DNA of 64,000 nt from Spirosoma linguale DSM 74 (GCA_000024525.1 CP001770.1:62001-126000), one strand, 5' to 3'; shown: positions 34,250 to 43,697, counted from the stretch's first letter. Notes: generated by a model from the letters alone, not told the origin. Translations and numbers: made by a program.

Positions 34250-35266
34250 CTACTTAGCTGCGTATTCCAGCACCATGAACGTTCCCGGCTTCACTACGGG
34301 ACGGGGCTTTGGAATTTCAGTCGTAGGGGCTGGGGCAGGGCCGTACTCAGCTGTTGTGACAAAAATATGATGAGATTTAGGATCGATAGTAACCGTTCGG
34401 GCACCCCGTTGAGTCGTTACGGTTTGAACCGCGTCAAATTGTCCCGGTTTTACTTCCTTTACGATTGTTAACGTGCCTTCCCCGTTGGAGCTTATGGCCG
34501 AGCCGGTTGAGGAGTCAAATACGGCTCCATCGGTTCCGCTTCCCGTTGGGACTTCCGCCAGCACCTTACCCGTTTGCGAATCCATTACCACCATGACCTT
34601 ATGGCAGGTGCTGAACAACCGGTGATGCGGTTTGTCAAACGCCAGGCCAGTGGGTTCTTCGCCTTTTCCTAACTTCCAGTGATGTTTGACCGTTAGCGAT
34701 TTGGCATCAAAAACAGCTACCTCATTTTTATCTTCCAGATTGACGAAAATCGTCCCATGGTCATCGCTGACGGCCGCTTCGGGCGCACCGCCCAATTCGA
34801 CCGTACCCGCCACATTGCCAGTAGTTGCATCCAGCACTGTTGCGCTATTGCCTTCGTTGTTAAAGATAAAGACCCGCTTGGAAAAAGCGTCGTACATAAT
34901 CGCGTCCGGCTTTTTGCCCGTCGGGATTTCCTTTATGGCTTTAAAGGTCTTCGCGTTAAACATCGTCGCCGTGTTCGGGCGGCCATTCGTCGTGTAACCG
35001 ATAGAGGTACCGGGCACAACAGCGATACCGTGAACACCTGGTGTTGGGGTGATAACTCCCAGTTTTTCGTGGCTTTTCAGGTCGAGTACGTCCACCTGCG
35101 TACCGTGCGAAACGTAGAGACGACCACCATCCGAATCGGCCATTAGGTAATCCCAGCCCCCTTCACCACCGATGGTCGTTTTTTTGACGAGATGATAATT
35201 CGCCGACTGGGCGAAGAGAGAGCCTGTTAGCGACAGGTATACGGCAGAAATCCATAATGCTTTCAT
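34250..35266 (-). CDS. YncE-like secreted beta-propeller protein
   Basis: 338 residues: signal peptide (KALWISAVYLSLTGSLFAQ) followed by YVTN-type beta-propeller repeats (GRLYVSHGTQVDVLDLKSHE, KRVFIFNNEGNSATVLDATTG, GTIFVNLEDKNEVAVFDAKS, HRLFSTCHKVMVVMDSQTG, HHIFVTTAEYG). A periplasmic or surface role is predicted; this family binds DNA, metals or other ligands in different bacteria, with no clear biochemical activity. It lies 16 bp downstream of a PAP2 gene on the same strand, so the two are likely an operon. Confidence 0.85.
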   Translation of the reverse strand: MKALWISAVYLSLTGSLFAQSANYHLVKKTTIGGEGGWDYLMADSDGGRLYVSHGTQVDVLDLKSHEKLGVITPTPGVHGIAVVPGTSIGYTTNGRPNTATMFNAKTFKAIKEIPTGKKPDAIMYDAFSKRVFIFNNEGNSATVLDATTGNVAGTVELGGAPEAAVSDDHGTIFVNLEDKNEVAVFDAKSLTVKHHWKLGKGEEPTGLAFDKPHHRLFSTCHKVMVVMDSQTGKVLAEVPTGSGTDGAVFDSSTGSAISSNGEGTLTIVKEVKPGQFDAVQTVTTQRGARTVTIDPKSHHIFVTTAEYGPAPAPTTEIPKPRPVVKPGTFMVLEYAAK

Positions 35267-35282
35267 TGAGATAGAGTTGATT

Positions 35283-36020
35283 TTAATGAGAGGTGGTTCT
35301 ATGTCGACCCAGTTTATGTGTCAACCACGGATAGACCTGGTAGGCAATTTCAGTAGAAAGTAGCCCAATACCTGCCCCAACCAGTACATCCGATAGCCAG
35401 TGTTTGTCATTGGTCATTCGCAAAATGCCTGTCGAAGTGGCCATCGCATAGCCACCAATGGGAATCCAGGGACTAACGCTACTAAACTCCCGATCCAGCA
35501 AACTTGCTCCGGTAAAAGCATTAGCGGTATGTCCAGATGGAAAGGAGAGGGTATTAGACCCATCAGGTCGAAGTTCATTGGTGGTATGTTTCAGTACCAG
35601 TATAGCACCCGTACTGATCCCATAGGCGAGCACGCCAATAATCGCCCGATCAAGGGGTTTCGACCGACCGTTCACGCCCGCCAGACTCAAGCCGGCCCAG
35701 GCCACGGCTGGCCCATACTGTAGAAAATCATCCGCATGGGTACGAAAATGAATTTTATCCTGGATTTCACTTCGAACGTAAAAGCGGTCGAAATGGCTGT
35801 TTGGATAGTCTGGTGATAGGGCTAACCCAATGGGGATCAGCACAGCCGGAGCTACCCATCGGAAGGTAGCGGGACGCGTTGGAATCGTATCCCAGGATGC
35901 TCGTTGGAAAACCATGTTTGCCGGTTGTCCAAGGGTGGCGCCAAGGGGAAATAAAAAAAGCCAACTGAGCAGTACCCAGGAGGAAAGTGGTGAATTGAAT
36001 CGCCAGTTCCGTTTTGTCAT
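35283..36020 (-). CDS. PAP2-family phosphatase, secreted/membrane type
   Basis: 245 residues with an N-terminal signal/anchor and several helices. The PAP2 motifs are LKHTTNELRP, FPSGHTANAF and RMTNDKHWLSDVLVG. Probably periplasmic-facing lipid phosphatase. The gene starts just upstream of a divergent response-regulator gene (about 210 bp), a common arrangement when a two-component system controls membrane-lipid phosphatases. Confidence 0.88.
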   Translation of the reverse strand: MTKRNWRFNSPLSSWVLLSWLFLFPLGATLGQPANMVFQRASWDTIPTRPATFRWVAPAVLIPIGLALSPDYPNSHFDRFYVRSEIQDKIHFRTHADDFLQYGPAVAWAGLSLAGVNGRSKPLDRAIIGVLAYGISTGAILVLKHTTNELRPDGSNTLSFPSGHTANAFTGASLLDREFSSVSPWIPIGGYAMATSTGILRMTNDKHWLSDVLVGAGIGLLSTEIAYQVYPWLTHKLGRHRTTSH

Positions 36021-36233
36021 TGGTTATTCGTTAGTCACTACGCGCTGGGAGCAGCAAGGGTAGGTTGGTTAGGGCAATATATAGGGATATGGTAGGAAAG
36101 AGTAGCGTAAAGGAAGGGTGGAAACCTAAAGAGAATCTGTAGTTGATGTGCCAACACCTCCAGGTGAAAGACTAACTTCAAAATGTATTCAGTTTTCATG
36201 GCTACTTTGACGAAATAAGCCAACCGCGTGACC

Positions 36234-36914
36234 ATGAAAATTTTGCTGATCGAGGATGAACCCTCGCTACTGGTGGCCCTGCAGCAGTATCTGGAAGGTG
36301 AACAGTATCAGGTATCGACGGCGACTAATCTCCGAACCGCCTCTTTAAAGGTGCATGATTATGACTATGATTGTGTCGTGGTGGACATCACCCTGCCGGA
36401 CGGAAACGGGCTGGCCATTGTGAACGAATTAAAGGAAGCTCATTCGTCGGCGGGTATTATCATCGTATCGGCAAAGAACTCGCTGGATGATAAGCTCTCC
36501 GGGTTGGAGTTAGGCGCTGATGATTACCTGACAAAACCGTTTCACCTACCGGAGCTTAACGCTCGTATCCGGTCGTTAATGCGACGACGTCAGCATGCGG
36601 GGGAGACGCAACTCACGTGTGGGGCCATTACGATTGTTCCCCATCGCAAACAGGTTCTGGTAGCCAACCAGCCAATGGACGTAACGGGTAAAGAGTATGA
36701 ATTGCTTCTGTTTATGGCCACCAACAAAAACCGACTCTTATCCAAAGCCATCATTGTTGAACACGTGTGGGGCGACTACATGGATGGAATTGACTCGCAC
36801 GACTTTCTGTATACCCATGTGCGGAACTTGCGCCGAAAATTGCTGGATGCGGGCAGTCCGGATTACATCACCACGCGGTACGGGGCCGGGTATATTTTTA
36901 CGGTAGGCGAATGA
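36234..36914 (+). CDS. OmpR/PhoB-family response regulator
   Basis: 226 residues from ATG 36234 (the upstream GTG at 36228 would add two residues). Receiver domain with phospho-acceptor Asp in VVVDITLPDGNG, conserved acidic pair LIEDEP, Ser in IIIVSAKNS and Lys in YLTKPF; C-terminal winged helix (KEYELLLFMATNKNRLLSKAIIVEHVW, VRNLRRKLLDAG, YITTRYGAGYIF). Overlaps the histidine kinase gene by 4 bp (ATGA). Confidence 0.95.
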   Translation: MKILLIEDEPSLLVALQQYLEGEQYQVSTATNLRTASLKVHDYDYDCVVVDITLPDGNGLAIVNELKEAHSSAGIIIVSAKNSLDDKLSGLELGADDYLTKPFHLPELNARIRSLMRRRQHAGETQLTCGAITIVPHRKQVLVANQPMDVTGKEYELLLFMATNKNRLLSKAIIVEHVWGDYMDGIDSHDFLYTHVRNLRRKLLDAGSPDYITTRYGAGYIFTVGE

Positions 36915-38176
36915 AATTACTTCACAAGACGACGCTCTACCTGCTCCTGGCGGCCTTCCCCATCGCACTGGGGGGTGTTTTTCTATTGAATGCGTATATC
37001 CACCGGTATATGCTGTATGAAATCGACGAGTTACTGGCCAGTGAACTCGTCCAGGTAAAAGCACGGCTTCGCCAGCACCCGCCCCATGCCACCAACATGC
37101 CGTACTGGGATCCAACCATACGGATTACCCGGACTACCCCCCTTCGTCCAGTATCCCCCGTTTACATAGACACCATAGCCTTCGACCCCGTCGAAAAAGA
37201 ACAGGTTCCGGTTCGTATGCTTCGCGCTGGGTATTCCATTGGTGGTCAGCAGTACACGATAAGCCTTATGCAATCCTACCTGGAGTTTGACGAAATCGCC
37301 AGTGCGGTATCTGTAGGGGTCATTGTTTGTTTTCTGCTCGTTGTGACACTGCTGGTGCTGGCCGATGTTGTGGTGACCCGGCGGATCTGGCAGCCCTTTT
37401 ACGGGATCATTCATCACTTGGAGCAGTTTCGAGTCGATGGCCCGAATGAAGTATCCTTCCCCGTCAGTGATGTAGCGGAATTTAAATTGCTCAGTCAGTC
37501 ACTCGATGAAATGAGTCGCCGTACTCGCCAACAATACGCCCAGCAAAAGCAATTTACCGATAATGCCTCGCACGAAATGCAGACACCCTTAAGTGTGCTA
37601 TCGGTCGAATTAGATTTACTGCAACAGTCGGAAGGGCTAAACGAAGCCGACCTGGATCGGATTCACCGGTCACAGCAGGAGATAAAACGGCTCTCCGCCA
37701 TGAATCAATCTTTGCTGTTGCTGGCCAAGATAGATAATCATCAGTTTGCCCAACAGGATTTGGTGAATATTGGGGAACTGGTCAATCAACTTCTGGATAA
37801 CTATTTAGATTATGTGGCCCACAAAGGCATAACGGTTAACCGGATGATTGAAAAAGGCCCAACCCGACTTATGAACCGGCAGCTAGCCGACGTATTATTT
37901 TTAAATCTGATCAAAAACGCCGTCCGCCATGCGGACTCAGGCAGTTCAATTGTCGTGCAGGTGGGCGCGATAAGTTTTAGTATTACCAATGAAGGGGATC
38001 CGCTGCCGTTTCCTGAGGAGCAACTGTTTCGGCGGTTTGTCCGCAATCAGGCGCTGCTTCAGTCCACTGGTCTGGGCTTAGCCTTAGTGAAGGAAATTGC
38101 CGACCAGTATGGCATGAGGGTGACCTATACTTATGTTTCATCGATCCGTCGGCACTTGTTTCAGGTTGATTTTTGA
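36911..38176 (+). CDS. Sensor histidine kinase
   Basis: 421 residues. Two membrane helices (~10-28 and ~135-160) enclose a periplasmic sensor of about 110 residues; then HAMP-like linker, H-box NASHEMQTPLSVLS with the phosphorylated His, N-box FLNLIKNAVRHA and G-box STGLGLALVKEI. It is the partner of the overlapping response regulator. The pair is followed by a PepSY-like secreted protein and an outer-membrane barrel protein, the likely targets; the sensed signal is unknown. Confidence 0.95.
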   Translation: MKLLHKTTLYLLLAAFPIALGGVFLLNAYIHRYMLYEIDELLASELVQVKARLRQHPPHATNMPYWDPTIRITRTTPLRPVSPVYIDTIAFDPVEKEQVPVRMLRAGYSIGGQQYTISLMQSYLEFDEIASAVSVGVIVCFLLVVTLLVLADVVVTRRIWQPFYGIIHHLEQFRVDGPNEVSFPVSDVAEFKLLSQSLDEMSRRTRQQYAQQKQFTDNASHEMQTPLSVLSVELDLLQQSEGLNEADLDRIHRSQQEIKRLSAMNQSLLLLAKIDNHQFAQQDLVNIGELVNQLLDNYLDYVAHKGITVNRMIEKGPTRLMNRQLADVLFLNLIKNAVRHADSGSSIVVQVGAISFSITNEGDPLPFPEEQLFRRFVRNQALLQSTGLGLALVKEIADQYGMRVTYTYVSSIRRHLFQVDF

Positions 38177-38261
38177 GGCAGCTCTATCACCGTCTACAAC
38201 TTCAACATTACTTTAGATTTAATGGCTACGTTTGAGTCGGAATCTAAACCCATGTGTAACC

Positions 38262-38720
38262 ATGAACAAGACCTCATTCAGGAGTATCCTGGTGTTAATG
38301 GCGTTAGCTAATACAGTGCCGATGGCGGTGGCCCATTCGGTAGAAAATTCCTATACAACCGTAATACGAGCTGGCATTGATGTGCCAGCGGCTGCTAAGG
38401 CCACCGTGTCCAAGCGCTATCCGGATGTAAAACAGGTGAAATGGGAGAAAGAGGATGGAAATTATGAAGCAAATCTGACCCACAATGGAAAGGAATTGTC
38501 ACTAATTATCGATGCCAAGGGTAATATACTCGAAACGGAAACGACTATTGCCGAATCGGCACTACCAGCCTCCGTGCGAGAGTATGTGGCTAAACACCAT
38601 GCCGGTAAGAAAATTAAAGAAGCGGCCGAAATCGTCGATGTCAAAGGTAAGAAAACCTACGAAGCCGAAGTCGGTGGTAAAGACCTGTTGTTTGATACCA
38701 ATGGTCAGTTTATCAAGTAA
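38262..38720 (+). CDS. PepSY-like secreted protein (DUF2874 type)
   Basis: 152 residues from ATG 38262. Signal peptide (ILVLMALANTVPMAVAHS), then two PepSY-like repeats (~40-90: AAKATVSKRYPDVKQVKWEK...YEANLTHNGKELSLIID; ~100-150: VREYVAKHHAGKKIKEAAEI...YEAEVGGKDLLFDTNG). Such proteins sit next to two-component systems in Bacteroidota and are thought to modulate periplasmic proteins or the sensor. The start at 38232 would be TTG and lacks a better signal peptide. Confidence 0.82.
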   Translation: MNKTSFRSILVLMALANTVPMAVAHSVENSYTTVIRAGIDVPAAAKATVSKRYPDVKQVKWEKEDGNYEANLTHNGKELSLIIDAKGNILETETTIAESALPASVREYVAKHHAGKKIKEAAEIVDVKGKKTYEAEVGGKDLLFDTNGQFIK

Positions 38721-38909
38721 ATTAGGTGGTTGACCTAAGTCGTGGCCTGCTTGTGAGTGTAAAATAAGCGGCCGCGACTTTGTATTTAGCTAGTCATTAT
38801 AGCCATTCACCCAATTATAAAAGGCATTCCGTCTATTTAGTTTCTCTTCATTAAGGGCTAGTGGCAAGTTTGTGCTATCTGGCAAGGTACAATTTTTCAA
38901 TATCACGTT

Positions 38910-41447
38910 ATGTGGCTTAAAACTACAGGGCTTCTTTTTATATTAACGATGGGAATTACTTTGGCCCAAACGCCAACCGGAGTTCCCACGCAACCCGTTC
39001 TCACTCAATCGAGCCAACCCGCTCATACTCCAGTAGGAGAAACGGCATCAAAAGGCAACGCAAAAATTTCGGGTTATGTCGTCGACTCTACGCTGACCAA
39101 AGCAGTTGAATATGCCAACATCGCCGTCTACAATACAGCTACCGATAAACTTGTCGACGGCACGGTCGCCGATGATAAAGGTAAATTTACGCTCACTAAA
39201 GTAGCGCCCGGTACCTACAAACTGCTGATCTCCTTTCTAGGATATAACGTCAAACCGATTGAAAATGTAGTAATTACCAAAGGTCAGATCAAGGATATGG
39301 GTGTTATTAGGCTTAGTGCCAGTACGCGTACCCTGGGTGAAGTAACCGTCGCGGGAAAAAAAGCCCTGGTGGAAGACAAAGTGGATCGGCTCATCTACAA
39401 TGCCGATAATGATGTGGCGGCTAAGGGGGGCGATGCCCTGGATATTTTGCGGAAAGTGCCCATGCTCGCTGTCGATCCGACGGGTAATGTCTCCTTGCAG
39501 GGCAGTAGCAGCGTGCGGGTGCTGATCAACGGTAAACCCTCCTCCATTCTTGCGGGAAATCTGGCCGATGCGCTCCGGCAAATTCCGGCGGATTTGATCA
39601 AAACGGTCGAGGTCATTACCTCCCCTTCGGCAAAATACGATGCCGAAGGAAGTGGGGGGATTATTAATATCATTACCAAGAAAAATACGCTTCAGGGGCT
39701 GCACCTCGACATGGACGGGGGAACGGGTAACCGCAATTCGACGCTGGGTTTAAATGGCAGTTTCCGAAAAGGAAAACTGGGCCTAAATCTCAACGGCAAT
39801 GGTCGAATTATTTATAATCCATCAGCCTCCGACCTGAATCAAACAACCTTCTTGGCATCCGGAGCTACACCGGTTCAGACCCGTCAGCGAATCGATGCCT
39901 TCGACAAAGGCACCTTTGCGCAGTATGCGTTAGGCATGGATTATGATCTGCCAAAAAATCAATCGCTAACGGCCGGGGTCCGCTTGGGGATTCGTAATTT
40001 AAGCCAAGATCAGCATCAGTTAACGAACACGCTTTCCAGCGAACGCGTTGCTGCTCCGACCAAACGGGATGTTAACACGCAGAATCTATCCAATTCGATT
40101 GACGTGAATATTGACTACCTGCATACCTACGAGGGATCGTCGAAAGAGTTCAGCTTTTCAACCCAGTATAGCCGGAGTACTTTGACCAACAACTTCGAGG
40201 CCAACAACCTGGATACGTTGGGGCTCATCAAAACCCGGCAACAAAACCTTAACTATGCCACCAACCAGGAATTTATTCTTCAGGCCGATTACCAAACCCC
40301 TGTTAGTAAAGTGCTCCAGCTAGAGTTCGGGGCCAAAAACACGCTTCGCCGGGTAACCAGTGATTACAACTACCTGCTGGCGGGGCCAACAACCGACTTT
40401 GTGGTTGATCCCAGTCGCCCGTCGGGTTTGCTCAACTATGACCAGAACATCGCCGCTGCGTACGTGGCCACCACGTTTACCCTGCCCGGTGGGATCGTCC
40501 TGAAGCCGGGTCTACGCTATGAATACACCAGCATTCAGGCCCAGACCGGAGGGTCCCAGACTGGAGGGAGCACGGGCGTACCAATGTCTATCTTGATTCC
40601 CGATTATGGACGCTTACTACCCAGCATCAATGTGGGTAAAAAGGTGGGGGAAAGCAGCAGTCTAAAATTTGGGTACACCCGCCGTATCCGCCGACCGTTT
40701 ATCGACGATCTGAACCCCAACTTCAATACGGCTAACCCGCTCAATATCCGCGTGGGAAACCCTTATTTAAAGCCTGAAACCGTTGATCGGATTGAAATTG
40801 GTTATAGCACCCAACTCAAGAAAACATACCTTAATTTTTCGCTCTACACCCGCTTGAATACCGATGATATTCAGTCGATTAGTCAGCGTTCGGATACGTT
40901 GGTGGGTGCCGTCGTGACGCGGGTGACCAACCTGGGGAAGGAATACAATTATGGCACGAATTTGTTTGCTACGATTAATCTGACGCCCCGATGGAGCGTC
41001 AATGCTAACCTGGATATTATGTACCGCTTTATTCAGGGGCTGGCTCTGGATATTAATGGTCTGTCGACCACCATCAGCAATCAGGGTTTCCGGTGGGGTG
41101 GACGGATGGATACCCAGATACAATTCGATAAAGGGTGGGTACTACAGGCCAACCTTGGTTACCGGGGTAAAGATATTGCCTTGCAGGGTTACCGAATTGG
41201 CTTCGCTCAGTATTCGCTGGGAGCCCGGAAAAGTTTTACCAATAAACGGGGTAGTGTCGGCTTGGTGGCGGAGAATTTTCTAACGCAAGGGATGGGCTTT
41301 ACCTCGGTGCTGAACTCGGCCCAGTTCAACCAGGACTTCCGCCAGTACATTTATAATTCCAGCGTTCGGGCTACATTCAGTTATAAATTTGGAAGCCTGA
41401 ATGGAGCCAGGGTGAAGAAAAGTAAATCCCTAAGCGAAGAAAATTGA
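38910..41447 (+). CDS. Outer-membrane beta-barrel protein of the TonB-receptor-like family (OMP_b-brl_3)
   Basis: 845 residues: signal peptide (LLFILTMGITLAQ), carboxypeptidase regulatory-like domain (~50-140: SGYVVDSTLTKAVEYANIAV...), plug-like region (LDILRKVPMLAVDPTGNVSLQGSSSVRVLINGKPS...AEGSGGIINIITKK), and a large barrel ending with FSYKFGSLNGAR and a charged tail. Members are common in Spirosoma-like bacteria; some are peptide or glycan receptors. No substrate can be read. Follows the two-component and PepSY genes and may be their target. Confidence 0.88.
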   Translation: MWLKTTGLLFILTMGITLAQTPTGVPTQPVLTQSSQPAHTPVGETASKGNAKISGYVVDSTLTKAVEYANIAVYNTATDKLVDGTVADDKGKFTLTKVAPGTYKLLISFLGYNVKPIENVVITKGQIKDMGVIRLSASTRTLGEVTVAGKKALVEDKVDRLIYNADNDVAAKGGDALDILRKVPMLAVDPTGNVSLQGSSSVRVLINGKPSSILAGNLADALRQIPADLIKTVEVITSPSAKYDAEGSGGIINIITKKNTLQGLHLDMDGGTGNRNSTLGLNGSFRKGKLGLNLNGNGRIIYNPSASDLNQTTFLASGATPVQTRQRIDAFDKGTFAQYALGMDYDLPKNQSLTAGVRLGIRNLSQDQHQLTNTLSSERVAAPTKRDVNTQNLSNSIDVNIDYLHTYEGSSKEFSFSTQYSRSTLTNNFEANNLDTLGLIKTRQQNLNYATNQEFILQADYQTPVSKVLQLEFGAKNTLRRVTSDYNYLLAGPTTDFVVDPSRPSGLLNYDQNIAAAYVATTFTLPGGIVLKPGLRYEYTSIQAQTGGSQTGGSTGVPMSILIPDYGRLLPSINVGKKVGESSSLKFGYTRRIRRPFIDDLNPNFNTANPLNIRVGNPYLKPETVDRIEIGYSTQLKKTYLNFSLYTRLNTDDIQSISQRSDTLVGAVVTRVTNLGKEYNYGTNLFATINLTPRWSVNANLDIMYRFIQGLALDINGLSTTISNQGFRWGGRMDTQIQFDKGWVLQANLGYRGKDIALQGYRIGFAQYSLGARKSFTNKRGSVGLVAENFLTQGMGFTSVLNSAQFNQDFRQYIYNSSVRATFSYKFGSLNGARVKKSKSLSEEN

Positions 41448-41751
41448 GGTTCGAACTGCTACCTCCTAGGCATTTGCCCAAAAGTTTTTCGACAAACGTT
41501 AGAGTATAAACTGGCGGAGGAGCAATTCACGCCATGGAACAGCCTGCCTTATTGGCCAAGGATATCCAAACATTTGTCCTAAACCGGACGCTGACCCGTA
41601 ATATACTCAGAATAAATGAGCGTAATTTGAGAATAAGTAAGTGGATGGTTACTTACTAAAGAAAGCGTAATATCGTCCTTTGTTCACAAGCATATGGTCG
41701 TATGCATGTGAACAAAACAGTATAGATAAAACCCCTTTGATGGGATCTTCC
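41448..41751. other. Intergenic stretch with palindromic TTTGTTCAC motifs
   Basis: No gene seen. At about 41681-41718 two head-to-head copies of TTTGTTCACAWGCATAYG form a near-palindrome. Related copies occur at 43757-43776 and 46328-46347. Confidence 0.5.
41681..41718. repeat. Head-to-head TTTGTTCAC motif pair
   Basis: TTTGTTCACAAGCATATG and, on the opposite strand, TTTGTTCACATGCATACG, separated by a few bases. It lies at the end of the APH gene fragment and the mercury cassette. Confidence 0.55.
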
Positions 41752-42339
41752 CTATGAACCCTCATATAGGCCATCTGATAAAGTCAATTCAGAAGCTGCT
41801 AAAGAAGCAATAGCAAGAGTGGCCGCTGGATCAATATCATCAAGCAGGAGCCAGGTAGCTGATAAACCACCCCAAGCAAGCACCCACTGCAATAATCGTT
41901 TTGGCTCTAAACATGAGGCTTGGGCAACCACTTTTATCTGACAAGATAAACGGCCAGTGGATAATGCTACGGCAGAGCTAGGATTATAGAAGAGATTGGC
42001 GAAATCAAAAGCTCGCTCGCCAACTAAACCCTTTGGATCGATAGCCAGCCAGCCGCGTTTACCTAAATCCAACACGTTCTCATGATGCAGATCCCCATGC
42101 AGGACGCACACATCCTGCACTAGGGAGCGGCTACTAGTTGCACGTTCCAGTAAAAGAGCATCTCCATCGTGATCGATCACGCGGGCAGCACCTTTACCCC
42201 TCCACCAGGCCATTAAAAAGTTGCCTTGCCTTTCTTCGGCAGCTATCGCAATCTTAAGCATCAAGGCCGTGTCACCCTGTTTTACTGGCAGGAGATGACT
42301 ACTGTGGGTCGTAATTAGCATCCCATCGGGAATAAGCAT
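41752..42339 (-). pseudogene. Internally deleted aminoglycoside 6-phosphotransferase (APH(6)/streptomycin kinase-like)
   Basis: 195 residues versus about 280 for the family. It aligns with APH(6)/hydroxyurea phosphotransferase proteins: ALMLKIAIAAEERQGNFL (ATP-binding Lys), AARVIDHDGDALLLERATS, then directly VLHGDLHHENVLDLGKRG (catalytic HGDxxHxN), WLAIDPKGLVGERAFDFANL (metal-binding Asp). The roughly 85 residues expected between SRSLVQ and VLHGD are missing without changing frame. The normal N-terminus (LVPYLQRW) continues upstream but has no start before a stop near 42419, so initiation at the internal ATG 42339 would be needed. Catalytic residues remain, but the deletion probably abolishes activity. 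Confidence 0.7.
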
Positions 42340-42445
42340 CCACCGCTGTAGATAAGGTACCAGCAGGGGTTGAACTTGGCTATTCAGAAATCCAGTGATT
42401 GATGGTTTAGAGCATTAAAGACTCAACAGAATCGGTCACTGTCAA

Positions 42446-42655
42446 TTAAGCGCAACAGGTCTTTTGTTCTTGGATCGGGGGGCACTTCGCTGATCCATAG
42501 GAACAGAACACGCAACAATCCCCCGCCAGCGGCTTTAAAAGGGTCTGACAAGAGGCACATACATAAAAATAGGTACAAGCATCGGTCGGCATGATCTCCG
42601 CTGCCTGATGGCCACAAGTTGGACAGGTAATTACAGATTCGATTGTAATGGTCAT
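42446..42655 (-). CDS. GDCCVxC-motif cysteine-rich protein of mercury operons
   Basis: 69 residues with the signature GDCCVFC, an N-terminal CPTCGH zinc-ribbon pair, a CASC pair and the C-terminal CCA. GDCCVxC proteins are small metal-binding proteins found next to MerT/MerP genes and thought to handle Hg(II) or stabilise transport. It starts 3 bp after the MerTP stop on the same strand, confirming the operon. Confidence 0.88.
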   Translation of the reverse strand: MTITIESVITCPTCGHQAAEIMPTDACTYFYVCASCQTLLKPLAGDCCVFCSYGSAKCPPIQEQKTCCA

Positions 42656-42658
42656 TAC

Positions 42659-43249
42659 TTAAAGCGTTTTTGTGCTGGTAACTTTGTAGCCCGTGGCATC
42701 CACCGCTTTTTTGATGTCGGCCAGTGAGGTTTTTTTACTGTCGTATTTCACCGTAGCTGCCCCTTTTTGGTACGACACATCCACCGCCGAAACGCCCTTG
42801 ATCTTGGTGACCTCCTGCTTGATGTGCTGTTCGCAGCCTTCGCAGGACATGCCTTTGATGGTCACATAAGCCACTTGCCCACTACCCTTCTGCGCGGGCT
42901 GTACAGTTGCTTGATTCTTATCCTGGTACAGCCAGTTTGAGTAAGAGGGGAAAGCCAGTAGTAGCAAGGCCATTCCCGTCATCAAGCCCAAAAATGGCTT
43001 CGTTTGCCAGAAGGCGGTTTTCTTCGTTTCGCAATTACAGGCCATCGTTTTTTTGGGTTTTAATTGTTCATACCAGGCCCAACCCAACGCGCCCACCGTA
43101 AGCGCGATACTGTAAGGCCGCAAAGGCTCCAACCAGGCCCATCCACCCGCCGAGCCGGTGGCACCCACCAGCAAAGTGAGCAAAGGGGCAGTGCAACAGA
43201 GCGAAGAAACAAAGGCGGTGAGTAGCCCGGTCAATCCTGCGAGTTTCAT
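42659..43249 (-). CDS. merTP: MerTP, mercuric ion transport fusion protein
   Basis: 196 residues. An N-terminal MerT-like membrane part has the vicinal Cys pair LCC at 18-19 in the first helix and CNC at 71-73 on the loop; two or three further helices follow (to ~107). The C-terminal part is a MerP/HMA domain with GMSCEGC (Cys 136, 139). This fused MerT-MerP form carries Hg(II) inward. In ordinary mer operons it delivers to MerA reductase, but no merA is present here. It overlaps the arsR gene by 4 bp. Confidence 0.9.
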   Translation of the reverse strand: MKLAGLTGLLTAFVSSLCCTAPLLTLLVGATGSAGGWAWLEPLRPYSIALTVGALGWAWYEQLKPKKTMACNCETKKTAFWQTKPFLGLMTGMALLLLAFPSYSNWLYQDKNQATVQPAQKGSGQVAYVTIKGMSCEGCEQHIKQEVTKIKGVSAVDVSYQKGAATVKYDSKKTSLADIKKAVDATGYKVTSTKTL

Positions 43250-43659
43250 AGTTTCATGATCGTTATTCCCTCCGATTCAGTAGCCAACAAAGAAGCGTTT
43301 GGCATCGTTTCAAGGTGTTGCAAAAGAGAGTGTAAGAGGCCAGTTGATTCTGTCCGCAAGGAATAAAAAACGGTCTGGCCAACTTTTCGGGCTTGGATCA
43401 ACTGCGCATCTTTAAGCTTGCGCAAATGCTGGGAAACAGCGGGAATGCTCATGCCCAAAATGTCGCTTAAATCGCAAACGCATAAATTGCTTTCTTCCTG
43501 CAACAGATAAATAATTTTGAGCCGGTTGGCATTACCTGCCAAATCCAGTACTTGAGCCAGTCGGTCAAAAACCGGCTCGGCGTGTTTTATTTTCTCGGTG
43601 CATTGCCGAATCTGTTCTTGATCGGCAAAGACGCGGATACAGTTTGGTGAATTTTCCAT
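43246..43659 (-). CDS. ArsR-family metal-responsive repressor
   Basis: 137 residues from ATG 43659. Winged helix (NANRLKIIYLLQEESNLCVCDLSDILGMSIPAVSQHLRKLKDAQLI) with the ELCVC-type metal motif (NLCVCDL) on the recognition helix, as in ArsR/CadC/MerR-substituting ArsR proteins. The longer frame up to 43836 is rejected because its N-terminal extension covers the promoter and operator. Overlaps merTP by 4 bp and should repress the operon until Hg(II) or another thiophilic ion binds. Confidence 0.92.
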   Translation of the reverse strand: MENSPNCIRVFADQEQIRQCTEKIKHAEPVFDRLAQVLDLAGNANRLKIIYLLQEESNLCVCDLSDILGMSIPAVSQHLRKLKDAQLIQARKVGQTVFYSLRTESTGLLHSLLQHLETMPNASLLATESEGITIMKL

Positions 43660-43666
43660 TTCGGAA

Positions 43667-43697
43667 CAAAGATAAGGCACTTGCTTATTTAAGCAAA
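43667..43697 (-). promoter_or_regulatory. Promoter and ArsR operator of the mercury cassette; mRNA predicted leaderless
   Basis: On the minus strand TTTG (43694-43697), 19-bp spacer and TATCTTTG (43667-43674) match the Bacteroidota consensus exactly. The spacer holds the palindrome TTGCTTATTTAAGCAA (43681-43696), a typical ArsR/SmtB site. Only 7 nt separate the -7 element from the ATG, so the transcript should start at or next to the start codon. Confidence 0.8.
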
